Below, piece by piece: positions 39,348 to 48,960 of a DNA stretch of 64,000 nucleotides. The stretch is from NCBI RefSeq assembly GCF_001665785.1, contig NZ_LZSO01000011.1, forward strand, positions 31,570 to 95,569. The letters are read 5' to 3'. A program made the translations under genes and the position numbers. The notes beneath the pieces are model-generated. The model saw nothing but the letters and a program-made list of their open reading frames with translations. It did not search any database and was not told where the DNA came from. The first letter of the stretch is position 1, and each line of letters begins with the position of its first letter. This DNA comes from Mycolicibacterium peregrinum (GTDB lineage Bacteria > Actinomycetota > Actinomycetes > Mycobacteriales > Mycobacteriaceae).

Positions 39348-40397
39348 GTGGATCGGTCGTGGGTGCGTAACACTGCTGCCGGCTGTGCGATCGCGTGTGG
39401 CGCCATGGTGGTAGGACCTGGCACTACCGGCACCGCCGTGGCTTCGGCGCATCTGTTCGGGATCGACGTCCACGACCTCTTCGATCACAAGAAGAAGAAC
39501 AAGAAGTCCGGTCCCGCGGCCAACTTGGGCCCGCGGCGTGGCGGTGGAGTCAAGAATTCCGGCGGCAGCCTCGGCGGGCCGCGGGCTTCCAGCGGTTCCA
39601 AAGCCGAGTCAAAGGTCGGGGCCGCCAAGACCGGGCCCACCGGCTCCGCCACCACCAAGACCGCGGCCACGACAGCGGGCGCAGGGGAGGCTCCGGCGAC
39701 TTCGGCCCGCTCGGGAACATTCGCCGAATCACCGCAGTCAGCCCGCGTCGGCACGACCGGACAAACGCCGTCGGCGGTCCTGTCGGGTGGGACTGCCCAG
39801 GCACCCACCGCAGCCGTCACCGGCGGCACTACTACGGCCCCTTCGGCTGTCGTGTCGGGCGGTGGCGGAGGCGGCGGAGCGGCGGGGGCGCCGACCAATG
39901 CCAACCTCGGCCGGGCCCCGGGCCTCGCGCCGGTGCCGACGGCTCCGAGCAGTCGCACGATCGTCATCCGGTCGACCCCGCCCAAGGTTCCAGCCGCGCC
40001 CGCTCCGGCGATCGAGGCACCCCCGGCTGCTCCGGTCGCCCCGGTGCCGGTGCCGGTGCCGGTGGCGGTTCCTCCCGCTCCGGTCATCGCAGTCCCGATG
40101 CCTGCGGCCCCGCCGGTAGGCGCGCCGCCTTCGGTACCGAACGCGCCGATCATTCCTGTGCCGCAGTCCGAACCGCCAGTGGCACAGCCGCTTTCGGCGC
40201 CTGCGGTGCCGGAGGCCTTCCGGCTCGGATACGCCGATTATCTGCGTACGGCCAGCACCAGCGACCTGCTGTTCGCGGTGCTGCCCGGACTCGCCGGCAT
40301 GCTGTTGATGACGGCCGCCGGGGGAGCCGTGGGAGTCCGGCAGGCACGCGCCGCGCAGACACTTCCGTCACCCCAGATCGCTCGTTTCCTCCCGTAG
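39348..40397 (+). CDS. Exported Ala/Pro/Gly-rich protein with C-terminal membrane helix
   Basis: A 349-residue protein of unknown function. The N-terminus has a hydrophobic signal-like stretch (AAGCAIACGAMVVGPGTTGTAVA) followed by a basic patch (DHKKKNKK). The centre (about residues 55-300) is low complexity: Gly/Ser/Thr/Ala, then Pro/Val/Ala runs (VAPVPVPVPVAVPPAPVIAVP). The C-terminus has a conserved-looking segment (EAFRLGYADYLRTAST) and one membrane helix (LLFAVLPGLAGMLLMTAAGGAVGV). GTG at 39348 follows a G-rich ribosome site at good spacing; an upstream ATG at 39273 is also open. It lies between cya and the mmpS4 gene, at the junction of core and GPL regions, and may be an envelope protein. 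Confidence 0.7.
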   Translation: MDRSWVRNTAAGCAIACGAMVVGPGTTGTAVASAHLFGIDVHDLFDHKKKNKKSGPAANLGPRRGGGVKNSGGSLGGPRASSGSKAESKVGAAKTGPTGSATTKTAATTAGAGEAPATSARSGTFAESPQSARVGTTGQTPSAVLSGGTAQAPTAAVTGGTTTAPSAVVSGGGGGGGAAGAPTNANLGRAPGLAPVPTAPSSRTIVIRSTPPKVPAAPAPAIEAPPAAPVAPVPVPVPVAVPPAPVIAVPMPAAPPVGAPPSVPNAPIIPVPQSEPPVAQPLSAPAVPEAFRLGYADYLRTASTSDLLFAVLPGLAGMLLMTAAGGAVGVRQARAAQTLPSPQIARFLP

Positions 40398-40981
40398 CCG
40401 CATCGCGTGACACGCGGCGAGCATGACCGCAGACATTCTGGTGCGGTGTACCGGCCCGCACCATTCGTCAGGCCATCCGCGACGTTGCGCCGGCTGTTCA
40501 GGTGAGCCGAGGGTCGTCGGAGGCTGTCGTCGTGACTGGGTTCCAGACGGGTGCTCCTATGGATTCATCGCTTCCGGATGATTTGCGTCGACTGTCCTGC
40601 AGCAATGGCATATTTCGTGGTCCATTCAGGCCGGATTCATAGCTAGTTCCTAGTTGGGGCAGCGGGTCGGCAGTGCCCGGGAGTGGTATCGACCGGCGGT
40701 GCCGGTTTGTGTGCCACCGCGGTGGCTTCTCGGGTGATTGTCAAGGCGTTGAACCGATTCCGGCTATCTGACCCGTTTGCGCCATATTGACGCACAGGCA
40801 TGGTTTACTCTTCGGGATCGGTTGCGCTCATCGAAGGGCGCCGCACGTTTGCGGGAGCTTCGTGCAGGGTCAGGCCTGGGATGCCACCGCATCCGAGGCT
40901 CGATCGTTCGCATCCGATCTGCAAATGCATGTTTGAGCACCCGCAGGGTGCCGGCACGGAAGACAGTCGGAGGAACTCGCG
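40398..40981. other. 584-base non-coding stretch before mmpS4, likely GPL export promoter region
   Basis: No convincing gene here: the short open frames lack ribosome sites and codon bias. A short perfect hairpin CGCGT-GAC-ACGCG (40404-40416) follows the upstream stop and may end that transcript. A TTGACG (40787-40792) with AT-richer TTTACTC downstream is a possible promoter with poor spacing. CTAGTT is repeated near 40645. The remainder shows nothing I recognise. Confidence 0.5.
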
Positions 40982-41413
40982 ATTTTCAGGATCCTGAAGC
41001 GGCTGTGGATTCCGCTGGTGCTGGTGGTGGTGGGAGTCGCAGGCGGATTTACCGTGTCACGATTGCACGGCGTCTTCGGCAGTCAGAGCCGCCCCGCGTA
41101 CACCAGCGCCGAGCGTGAGGAGAAGCGGCCCCACGACCCCAAGCACCTGGTTTACGAGGTGTTCGGCCCCCCGGGGACGCTGGCGACCATCAGCTATTTC
41201 GATGCCGATGCCGAGCCGAAACTCATCAGGGATGCGCCGCTGCCATGGTCGATGGACTTCCCGATCTCCGACGCGACGGCGATGGGCAACATCTCCGCTC
41301 AAGGCAATACTGACTCGATCGGATGCCGCATCCTCGTCGGCGACGAGGTGAAGGACGAGAAGGTCCGGACTGGCGTGAGTGCCTTCACCTTCTGTCAGCT
41401 GAAGGCCGCATGA
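40982..41413 (+). CDS. mmpS4: MmpS4-type accessory protein (apparent ATT start)
   Basis: A 143-residue protein with one N-terminal membrane helix (about residues 8-28, [15 protein letters not shown]) and an extracytoplasmic domain with two Cys (GCRILV, TFCQL). MmpS proteins work with MmpL exporters, and MmpS4 is needed for GPL export in other mycobacteria. An in-frame stop at 40934-40936 and no ATG, GTG or TTG before the membrane helix leave ATT at 40982 as the best start: it lies eight bases after a strong GGAGG and gives (M)[11 protein letters not shown], the normal family N-terminus. The first GTG would remove most of the anchor. The stop overlaps mmpL4a by four bases. Confidence 0.85.
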   Translation: MFRILKRLWIPLVLVVVGVAGGFTVSRLHGVFGSQSRPAYTSAEREEKRPHDPKHLVYEVFGPPGTLATISYFDADAEPKLIRDAPLPWSMDFPISDATAMGNISAQGNTDSIGCRILVGDEVKDEKVRTGVSAFTFCQLKAA

Positions 41414-44319
41414 GTACCGCCAACGAACCCAGCGAACCCATCACGGAGCCGTTGCCGATAAGTAAGCGCCCGCCGTTCGTCGCACGCATGGTCCGCGTGC
41501 TGTCGGTGCCGATCATCCTGGGATGGTTGGCGATCACCGTCATCCTCAGTGTTGCCGTGCCCTCGCTCGAGCAGGTGGAGAAGGAGCACGCGGTAGCGAT
41601 GGATCCCATCGCTGCACCGTCGTTCGAGGCGATGCAGCGCATGGGGCAGCTGTTCGGCGAAGCCGGTTCGGGCGCCGTCGCGATGATCGTCCTGGAGGGC
41701 GATCAACCCCTCGGCGATGCGGCGCACAGCTATTACGACGAATTGGTTCGTCAGTTGAAGGCCGACACCACGCATGTGGTGCACGTCCAGGACTTCTGGG
41801 GCGACCCGATGACCCAGGGTGCCGCGCAGAGTGTCGACGGCAAGGCCACCTACGTACAGGTGACTCTCACCAGCAACCAGGACATCTCGGCGGTCAAGTC
41901 CGTTGAGGCGATGCGCGCGATCGTGGACCGGATTCCGGCGCCACAGGGAGTCAAGACCTATGTCACGGGACCAGCGGCATTCGCCGCGGATCTGGGCCCG
42001 GCCGGCAACCGGACGGTGGGGCTGGTCACCTCGTTGAGCCTCACGGTCATCTTCGTGATGCTGCTGCTCGTCTATCGGTCGATCATCTCCGTCATACTCA
42101 TGCTGCTGGTTGTCGGCATCGAATTGACGGTGGCCCGAGGGGTTGTGGCGTTTCTCGGCAGTCTCGGGGTCATCGGTATCACGACGTTTGTCGTCAATCT
42201 TCTGGTGGCGCTCGCGATTGCGGCGGGAACCGACTACGGCATCTTCTTCACGGGGCGGTATCAGGAGGCGCGCCAGGCCGGCGAGGACAAAGAGGCGGCG
42301 TTCTACACGACGTTCAGCAGCGTCGCGAAGGTGGTCGTCGGTTCCGGCATGACGATCGCCGGGGCGATTCTCTGTCTGCACTTCACCCGTCTGCCGGTCT
42401 ATCAGACTCTCGGCGTTCCCACTGCGGTGGGCATGGCTGCCGCCGTGTTGGTGGCCGTCACACTCGTCCCCGCAGTCATCGCCGTGGGCAGTCGCTTCGG
42501 CCTGTTCGAACCCAAGCGCAAGCTCACCACCCGTCGGTGGCGGAAGGTGGGCACTGCGGTCGTCCGGTGGCCCGGGCCCATTCTCATCGCGACGTGTGCG
42601 GTCTCGCTCATCGGCCTGCTGGCGCTTCCCGCGTACAAGCCGAGCTACAACGACCAGAATTACATCCCGCAGGACATCCCCGCCAATGTGGGTTATGCGG
42701 CGGCGACGCGACACTTTCCCCAGTCATTGATGATGGCGCCCGACATTCTGTTGGTGGAGGCCGACCATGACATGCGGAATCCGGTCGACTTTCTGGTCTT
42801 GAACAAACTGGCCAAGGGTGTGCAATCCGTGCCCGGAGTCGCCATGGTCCAGGCGCCGACCCGTCCCGCCGGCGAGCCACTCAAACACTCGACGATTCCC
42901 TTCATGCTCAGCATGAGCAACGCGTCTCAAACCCATTTGATGCCGTTCCAGAGGGATCGAATGGAAGACCTGCTGGTGCAGGCCGACGACATGACGAAAA
43001 CGATCGCCATCGTCAAGCGCATGCAAGCACTGACGGAAGAGATGGTCAGCACCACGCATCAAATGGTCGCCGATACCCACGAGCTGCAAACGGTGACCAA
43101 TCAACTGCGCGATCACGTCGCAAACTTCGACGATTTCTTCCGACCGATCCGGAACTACTTCTACTGGGAACCGCATTGCTACACGATTCCGATATGTTCG
43201 TCGATCAGAGGGGTTTTCGACACGCTCGACGGGATTGACCAAATCACCGTCAAGATGGTCAGCCTGGTTAACAACCTTGATCAACTCGACGCAATTCTGC
43301 CGCAGTTGGCCGCTCAGTTTCCGGTGATGATCTCGACCATGGAATCCACCCGAACAATGATGCTGACGATGCACAGCACCATGTCCGGGATCATGGATCA
43401 AATGGCGACGTCGAACGACAACGCCACCGCGATGGGCAAGGCATTCGACGCTGCCCAGAACGACGACTCCTTCTATCTGCCTCCGGAAGTCTTCGAGAAC
43501 AAGGACTTCCAGCGCGTCATGGACATCTTCCTGTCACCGGACGGGAAAGCGGCCCGCATGCTCATCACCCAGCGAGGCGACCCGGCAACCACTGAAGGCA
43601 TGTCGCTGGTCGACCCGATCGAAACCGCGGCCGAAGAAGCGCTCAAGGGCACGCCGCTGCAAAATGCCTCGATCTATCTCACGGGCACCGCCGCGTCGGT
43701 AAAAGATCTGGTCGAAGCGTCCAAATACGATCTTCTGATCGCGGCTGTCGCCGCACTCTGCCTCATTTTCGGCATCATGCTGGTGGTGACGCGGAGCTTC
43801 ATCGCCGCACTGGTCATCGTCGGCACGGTGGCGCTTTCACTGGGCGCGGCCTTCGGGCTCTCCGTGCTCATCTGGCAGCACATCCTCGGTATGCCCTTGA
43901 ACTGGGTGGTGCTGGCGATGTCCGTGATCGTCCTGTTGGCGGTGGGTTCTGACTACAACCTGCTGCTGGTGTCCCGGATGAAAGAGGAGATCGGCGCCGG
44001 GATCAACACCGGCATCATCCGGGCCATGGGCGGCAGCGGCAAGGTGGTGACGGCTGCCGGCCTGGTGTTCGCGTTCACGATGTTGGTGATGGTCGTCAGT
44101 GACCTGGTCACCATCGGGCAGTTGGGTGCCACCATCGGCGTCGGGCTGTTGTTCGATACTTTGGTGGTACGCGCATTCATGACGCCGGCGATCGCCGCGC
44201 TGCTGGGGCGGTGGTTCTGGTGGCCGCAACGGGTGCATCCACGGCCGCTCAGTGCAACAGGGCGCCCGTCGGGCCGCGGCCAGCTCGTGCGGTCGATCCT
44301 GCAGAGAGAAGAGCGCTGA
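41410..44319 (+). CDS. mmpL4a: MmpL4a-type RND lipid exporter
   Basis: A 969-residue RND-superfamily transporter with 12 expected membrane helices and two large extracytoplasmic loops. The proton-relay signatures are [19 protein letters not shown] in helix 4 and [16 protein letters not shown] in helix 10. The second loop carries a long coiled region (about residues 510-700) with [11 protein letters not shown], as in MmpL4 proteins. In GPL-producing mycobacteria MmpL4a and MmpL4b act together to assemble and export GPL precursors across the membrane. It overlaps mmpS4 (ATGA) and is followed by a second, similar mmpL gene. Confidence 0.93.
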   Translation: MSTANEPSEPITEPLPISKRPPFVARMVRVLSVPIILGWLAITVILSVAVPSLEQVEKEHAVAMDPIAAPSFEAMQRMGQLFGEAGSGAVAMIVLEGDQPLGDAAHSYYDELVRQLKADTTHVVHVQDFWGDPMTQGAAQSVDGKATYVQVTLTSNQDISAVKSVEAMRAIVDRIPAPQGVKTYVTGPAAFAADLGPAGNRTVGLVTSLSLTVIFVMLLLVYRSIISVILMLLVVGIELTVARGVVAFLGSLGVIGITTFVVNLLVALAIAAGTDYGIFFTGRYQEARQAGEDKEAAFYTTFSSVAKVVVGSGMTIAGAILCLHFTRLPVYQTLGVPTAVGMAAAVLVAVTLVPAVIAVGSRFGLFEPKRKLTTRRWRKVGTAVVRWPGPILIATCAVSLIGLLALPAYKPSYNDQNYIPQDIPANVGYAAATRHFPQSLMMAPDILLVEADHDMRNPVDFLVLNKLAKGVQSVPGVAMVQAPTRPAGEPLKHSTIPFMLSMSNASQTHLMPFQRDRMEDLLVQADDMTKTIAIVKRMQALTEEMVSTTHQMVADTHELQTVTNQLRDHVANFDDFFRPIRNYFYWEPHCYTIPICSSIRGVFDTLDGIDQITVKMVSLVNNLDQLDAILPQLAAQFPVMISTMESTRTMMLTMHSTMSGIMDQMATSNDNATAMGKAFDAAQNDDSFYLPPEVFENKDFQRVMDIFLSPDGKAARMLITQRGDPATTEGMSLVDPIETAAEEALKGTPLQNASIYLTGTAASVKDLVEASKYDLLIAAVAALCLIFGIMLVVTRSFIAALVIVGTVALSLGAAFGLSVLIWQHILGMPLNWVVLAMSVIVLLAVGSDYNLLLVSRMKEEIGAGINTGIIRAMGGSGKVVTAAGLVFAFTMLVMVVSDLVTIGQLGATIGVGLLFDTLVVRAFMTPAIAALLGRWFWWPQRVHPRPLSATGRPSGRGQLVRSILQREER

Positions 44320-44324
44320 CAGCC

Positions 44325-44363
44325 ATGAATGCGTCTTCCTTCTGCGCGGTGAAAGCCGCATGA
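44325..44363 (+). pseudogene. Relic of an mmpS 3' end in front of mmpL4b
   Basis: The gap between mmpL4a and mmpL4b can be read as [16 protein letters not shown]. Its last codons, S-F-C-A-V-K-A-A with TGA overlapping the mmpL4b ATG, match the end of MmpS4 ([11 protein letters not shown] overlapping the mmpL4a ATG). This suggests that mmpL4b once had its own mmpS and that all but about 33 bases were deleted after duplication. The mini-frame may still help couple translation, since its stop overlaps the mmpL4b start. Confidence 0.6.
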
Positions 44364-47227
44364 GCAGTCCTCACACCAGCGACCGGCCGCCGTTGATCGC
44401 TCGGGTGATCTATCGGTTGTCGGTGCCGATCATTCTCGGCTGGCTGGCGATCATCGCAGTGGTGACCTTCGCTGTTCCGTCATTGGAACAAGTCGGGCGG
44501 GAGAGCTCGGTATCGCTGGTCCCCAAGGATGCGCCGTCGTTTCAGGCGATGCAGCGCATGGGGCAGGTGTTCGGCGAATCAGATTCCGACAGCGTGGCGA
44601 TGATCGTCCTGGAGGGTGACAAACCACTCGGCGAGGATGCGCACGGCTATTACGACGACTTGGTTCGTCAGCTGCGCGCCGATACGAAGCATGTGCAGCA
44701 CGTTCAGGATTACTGGGGAGACTCACTCACCGCGTCGGGTGTCGAGAGTGCCGACGATCTGAGTGTCTACGTCCAACTGAATCTCGCGGGCAACCAGGGG
44801 CAGGCCCTGGCCAACGAATCTGTGGAAGCGGTCCGGGACATCGTGGCGGAGACGGTCCCGCCGCCCGGGGTGAAGGCCTACGTCACGGGCCCTTCCCCGT
44901 TGATCACCGACATGAACCACGCCGGTGATACGTCAATCATGAAGATCACGCTGGTGACGCTGGTGGTGATCTGCACGATGCTCCTTTTCGTGTACCGCTC
45001 GGTCATCACCGTTGTTCTCCTGCTGGCCATGGTCGGAATCCAGGTGCAGGCAGCGCGCGGAGTCGTCGCATTCCTCGGCGATCACCAGATTCTCGGGCTG
45101 TCGACATTCGCGGTGAATCTCCTGGTATCGCTCGGAATCGCGGTCGGCACCGACTACGGAATCTTTTTCATCGGGCGATATCACGAGGCACGTCAAGCCG
45201 GCGAAGACCGCGAAACCGCGTTCTACACCACTTATCGCAGCGTGGCCAAGGTGGTTGTGGCTTCAGGTCTTACGATCGCCGGCGCCATCTACTGTCTCAG
45301 CTTCACCCGGTTGCCCTACTTCGAGACGATGGGCATTCCTTCCGCAATAGGCATGGCGGTGGCCGTCGCGGTGGCCGTCACGCTGGTTCCGGCCGTCATC
45401 GCCGTCGGCGGCCGGTTCGGGCTCTTCGAACCGAAGCGCAAGCTCATGGTCCGCCGGTGGCGGGGGGTCGGCACGGCGGTGGTGAGATGGCCGGTGCCGA
45501 TTCTTGCCGGGGCGTGCGCGGTGGCGTTTGTCGGACTTCTGGCCCTGCCCGGATATCAGACCAGCTACGACGACCGGCTTTATGTGCCCCAAGACATCCC
45601 GGCCAATGTCGGATATGCGGCCGCCGAGCGTCATTTCCCCGAGTCGCGGATGACGCCCGACATCCTGATGCTCGAAGCCGACCACGATATGCGCAACCCG
45701 ACAGATTTCTTGGTTCTGCACAAGCTGGCCAAGAAAATCTTCGCGGTCCCCGGGATTGCCACGGTGCAGACCATCACCCGGCCTGAGGGCAGCCCGATCG
45801 AGCGCACGTCGATACCGTTTCAGATCAGCCTGCAGAGCGCCGGCCTCCGACAGATCGTCCCGTTCGCGAAAGACCGCATGAACGGCATGTTGAAGCAGGC
45901 GGACGACATGCAGAGAATGATCACCCAGATGGAGGGCACTCACAATCTGATGAAGTTGATCGGCTCGATCACCCACAACACGGTCGAGGTGACCGGGGAG
46001 ACTGCCGAACTTACTGATGATCTGATGGCCACCGTTTCAAATTTCGACGACTTCTTCCGGCCGCTTCGCAATTACCTGTATTGGGAAGGGCACTGCTACG
46101 ACATTCCCATTTGCTTCGCCATTCGATCGGTTTTCGACGCGCTCGACAGTACCGACAAGCTCAGCCTGCAGATGCACAAACTTCTCGGCAACCTGGTGAA
46201 AGTCGACGGATTACAGGCGCAGCTTGTCACTCAATTGCCGCCGATGATCGAGATCATGAAGTCGATGCGCGCCATGATGCTGACAATGCACAGCACCATG
46301 TCCGGAATGATCGCCATCATGGATGAGACGACGTCGAATGCCAGCGCGATGGGCAAGATCTACGACGGCGCCCAGAACGACGACTCCTTTTATCTGCCCC
46401 CGGAAGTATTCGAGAACAAGGACTTCCAACGGGCGATGAGCCTGTTCTTCTCGCCCGACGGGAAGGCCGTCCGGCTGATCCTCACGCATCGGGGCGATCC
46501 CGGAACTCCTGAGGGCATCTCTCGGGTTGATGCGGTGCGGACGGCAGCGGAAGAGGCGATCAAGGTGACGCCGCTGCAGAACGCTTCCATCCACCTCGCC
46601 GGAACCGCTGCGACGTACAAAGATCTGCGAGACGGGTCGAAATTCGACCTCTTGATCGCGGGTGTCGCGGCGCTCTGCCTGATCTTCGGCATCATGCTGG
46701 TGGTGACGCGGAGTTTCGTCGCCGCTCTGGTCATCGTCGGTACGGTGGCGCTTTCGCTCGGTGCGGCGTTCGGTCTTTCGGTACTGGTGTGGCAGCACAT
46801 CCTTGGCATCGAACTGCACTGGCTCGTCTTGGCGATGTCGGTGATCGTCCTGTTGGCGGTGGGTTCCGACTACAACCTGCTGTTGGTGTCGCGGATGAAG
46901 GAGGAGGTCGGCGCCGGGATCAATACGGGCATCATCCGGGCCATGGGCGGCACGGGCAAGGTGGTGACGACCGCGGGCCTGGTGTTTGCATTCACGATGT
47001 TGTCGATGGTGGTCAGTGATCTGCGCATCATCGGCCAGGTGGGTTCGACCATCGGTTTGGGTTTGTTGTTCGACACCCTAGTGGTACGTGCATTCATGAC
47101 GCCGGCGATCGCGGCCCTGCTCGGGCGGTGGTTCTGGTGGCCACTGCGGGTCCGTCAGCGGCCCTCCAGCGCGGTTCTGGGCCCGGTCACGGTGCCTGCT
47201 GGCCGACTGGTCAAGCAGGAGGCCTGA
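44360..47227 (+). CDS. mmpL4b: MmpL4b-type RND lipid exporter
   Basis: A 955-residue RND transporter closely similar along its length to MmpL4a. Helix-4 signature [18 protein letters not shown], helix-10 signature [16 protein letters not shown], and the loop cysteines in [11 protein letters not shown] are all kept. It would act with MmpL4a and MmpS4 in GPL export. The ATG gives [29 protein letters not shown], aligning with the MmpL4a N-terminus but shorter. Nucleotide similarity to mmpL4a is high in the last third, for example around the helix-10 region, consistent with tandem duplication and possible gene conversion. Confidence 0.93.
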   Translation: MSSPHTSDRPPLIARVIYRLSVPIILGWLAIIAVVTFAVPSLEQVGRESSVSLVPKDAPSFQAMQRMGQVFGESDSDSVAMIVLEGDKPLGEDAHGYYDDLVRQLRADTKHVQHVQDYWGDSLTASGVESADDLSVYVQLNLAGNQGQALANESVEAVRDIVAETVPPPGVKAYVTGPSPLITDMNHAGDTSIMKITLVTLVVICTMLLFVYRSVITVVLLLAMVGIQVQAARGVVAFLGDHQILGLSTFAVNLLVSLGIAVGTDYGIFFIGRYHEARQAGEDRETAFYTTYRSVAKVVVASGLTIAGAIYCLSFTRLPYFETMGIPSAIGMAVAVAVAVTLVPAVIAVGGRFGLFEPKRKLMVRRWRGVGTAVVRWPVPILAGACAVAFVGLLALPGYQTSYDDRLYVPQDIPANVGYAAAERHFPESRMTPDILMLEADHDMRNPTDFLVLHKLAKKIFAVPGIATVQTITRPEGSPIERTSIPFQISLQSAGLRQIVPFAKDRMNGMLKQADDMQRMITQMEGTHNLMKLIGSITHNTVEVTGETAELTDDLMATVSNFDDFFRPLRNYLYWEGHCYDIPICFAIRSVFDALDSTDKLSLQMHKLLGNLVKVDGLQAQLVTQLPPMIEIMKSMRAMMLTMHSTMSGMIAIMDETTSNASAMGKIYDGAQNDDSFYLPPEVFENKDFQRAMSLFFSPDGKAVRLILTHRGDPGTPEGISRVDAVRTAAEEAIKVTPLQNASIHLAGTAATYKDLRDGSKFDLLIAGVAALCLIFGIMLVVTRSFVAALVIVGTVALSLGAAFGLSVLVWQHILGIELHWLVLAMSVIVLLAVGSDYNLLLVSRMKEEVGAGINTGIIRAMGGTGKVVTTAGLVFAFTMLSMVVSDLRIIGQVGSTIGLGLLFDTLVVRAFMTPAIAALLGRWFWWPLRVRQRPSSAVLGPVTVPAGRLVKQEA

Positions 47228-47326
47228 TTTCACGCTGTGGTCGAGCTGGGCAAAGCATGGGTGAGATCCGCCCAGGCCGATTACAGTCGGAGAGGTCGGG
47301 AGCAATGGTAGGGAGGAAGTTTGAAT

Positions 47327-47665
47327 ATGTTCCGTCTGTCGTTGACCAGACTGGCCGTCGGGATCGGCGGCCTGGCTCTGTCGTTGACCGCCGGGGCCGG
47401 GATCGCGTCCGCGGGGCCGAACCTGGATTCGGCCATCAACACGACGTGCACGTACCCGCAGTTGGTGTCGGCGCTCGATGCGCAGGATCCGCAAGTCCGG
47501 ATGGCATTCGATCAATCGCCGATACTGCAGCGTGGCTTGCGTGAGTTCATCGCTGACGCGCCGGCCAAGCGGGCGAAGACCGCGCAAGATGTGGCGAACG
47601 CTCCGATGTTCCAGCCGTATCTCGGCACCATCGAACAGGCCTTCAACACCTGCAACAACTTCTGA
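47327..47665 (+). CDS. Secreted hemophore-related protein (Rv0203/Rv1174c type)
   Basis: A 112-residue exported protein. A Sec signal peptide ends at GIASA-GPN, leaving a small helical domain with two Cys (TTCTYPQLVSALDAQDP and AFNTCNNF) that should form a disulfide. The CTYPQLxxAL start and C-terminal FNxCxxF are typical of the mycobacterial haem-binding (MHB) family, whose members bind or pass haem, or are small secreted antigens. The ATG at 47327 is seven bases after GGGAGGAAG; a TTG at 47321 is too close to that site. It lies between the exporter genes and the GPL decorating genes; a direct link with GPL is not obvious. Confidence 0.8.
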   Translation: MFRLSLTRLAVGIGGLALSLTAGAGIASAGPNLDSAINTTCTYPQLVSALDAQDPQVRMAFDQSPILQRGLREFIADAPAKRAKTAQDVANAPMFQPYLGTIEQAFNTCNNF

Positions 47666-47824
47666 TCTGAAGTCGGTGCCGCCGTGGTCGTTTCGCTCGT
47701 CTACGGCGGGTCCGTCGGGCCTACTGTCGGCGCCTTCGGCGAGATCCGTGACCGATTGCCAACAGATTGTGCGGCCTGTGGCAATTCGCCCCGATAGCAA
47801 CGCATTTCCTAATACTCTGCCGTC

Positions 47825-47929
47825 ATGAGTCAGAGCCGATACACCGCTGCGCAACACGCCGCAGGATCTTCTTCCACCTGTTCCGCGCGTGAGCTGCCCG
47901 CAACGTCGTTCGAGGAGTCGGGCTCGTGA
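47825..47929 (+). CDS. Short upstream open frame (34 aa) coupled to the sulfotransferase gene
   Basis: This frame encodes MSQSRYTAAQHAAGSSSTC...ESGS and its TGA overlaps the sulfotransferase GTG by four bases. A TACTCT -10-like element (47813-47818) sits about seven bases before the ATG, so the transcript could start at the ATG and the small frame could be translated leaderless, delivering ribosomes to the sulfotransferase start, which has no good ribosome site of its own. Whether the peptide has a function is unknown. It could also be chance. Confidence 0.4.
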   Translation: MSQSRYTAAQHAAGSSSTCSARELPATSFEESGS

Positions 47930-48894
47930 CCCCCGCCGGTGACAGCGGTTCGGCGGCCCGGCGGGTCGCATTGTTCGTGTTGGGTGTGCCTCGTTCCGGA
48001 ACCTCTGCGGTCACCCGGGTCCTCTCGCTGTGCGGTGCCACACTCCCGGCGGGGCTGTCGGGCGCAGACCCGCGCAACCCGCGCGGCTACTGGGAGCCGC
48101 GGGCATCGCTCCATCTCAACAACACGATCTTGCGCCGCTACGGCAGCGCCGTGTTCGACCCGTCACTGCGCCTGCAGGAGGACGGAGGGTTCGATGCAGA
48201 CCAGAAGGCATTCTGTATCAACAAGATCGGACAATTTCTCGCGACCTTGCCGGTCGCGCCTGTCGTACTCATCAAAGACCTGCAGATAACGCTGCTTTCC
48301 AGCTTGTGGTTCGAAGCGGCACGGCAGGCCGGCTTCGACATCGCTGTCGTGAACATGGTGCGTCCTCCGCAGGAAGTCATCGCGTCAGGTGCCGCGGACT
48401 TCCTGACATCGCCGGAGCTCGGCAGTGCACTGTGGCTGAAGTTCAACCTGCTGGCCGAGAGAGATACCCGCGAGCTACCGCGCGTATTCGTCGAGTACGC
48501 CAACCTGCTCGAGGATTGGCGTCGTGAAGTCAAACGGATCTCATTGGCTCTCGGCATCGATCTGGACAACCGGGATGAGGACGCGATCGAGGAGTTCCTC
48601 ACCCCGGATCTCCACCGCCAGCGGCAGACCGGCCCGGTGACGGAAACTTTCGGCACAGACTGGATTTCTTCGGTTTACGACGCGCTGAGCGCGGCCGCAC
48701 GCGACGAGCCCGTGGACCAGGTCGAGTTGGATCGCGTATATGCGGCGTACCGGGCGAGCGAACAGGGTTTCCGGTCGGTGTTCGAGAATTCCGTCCGGTT
48801 GCACAAGCTCAATCGATTCGTCCGGCCGTCCCTCCTGAAGTTTCGCTACGAGGCTGTTGCACTGGCCAACCGGCGCCGTGGAACTTGGGCCTGA
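47926..48894 (+). CDS. Sulfotransferase-family protein
   Basis: A 322-residue cytoplasmic enzyme predicted to move sulfate from PAPS to a hydroxyl group. The 5'-phosphosulfate loop is GVPRSGTSAVTRVL at residues 20-33, and a 3'-phosphate-type segment with Arg/Ser is likely around NMVRPPQEVIASGAADF. The family is broad and distant from the better-known mycobacterial Stf proteins. It stands between the mmpL genes and the glycosyltransferases, so a sulfated GPL is the natural suggestion; I recall that sulfated GPLs are reported in some fast-growing mycobacteria such as M. fortuitum. The acceptor cannot be read from sequence. The GTG start overlaps a short upstream frame. Confidence 0.75.
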   Translation: MTPAGDSGSAARRVALFVLGVPRSGTSAVTRVLSLCGATLPAGLSGADPRNPRGYWEPRASLHLNNTILRRYGSAVFDPSLRLQEDGGFDADQKAFCINKIGQFLATLPVAPVVLIKDLQITLLSSLWFEAARQAGFDIAVVNMVRPPQEVIASGAADFLTSPELGSALWLKFNLLAERDTRELPRVFVEYANLLEDWRREVKRISLALGIDLDNRDEDAIEEFLTPDLHRQRQTGPVTETFGTDWISSVYDALSAAARDEPVDQVELDRVYAAYRASEQGFRSVFENSVRLHKLNRFVRPSLLKFRYEAVALANRRRGTWA

Positions 48895-48960
48895 CCCGTC
48901 TGTAACCGGGCGCCGTTGCGGTCACGCGGCCGCACTGCCGATGATGAAAGAGGCTAGTTA

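Noticed and set aside
40777..41118. 113-codon forward frame upstream of and overlapping mmpS4
   Set aside because: No ribosome site, Arg-rich random-looking product, and it runs out of frame into mmpS4, which has a convincing start and family match.
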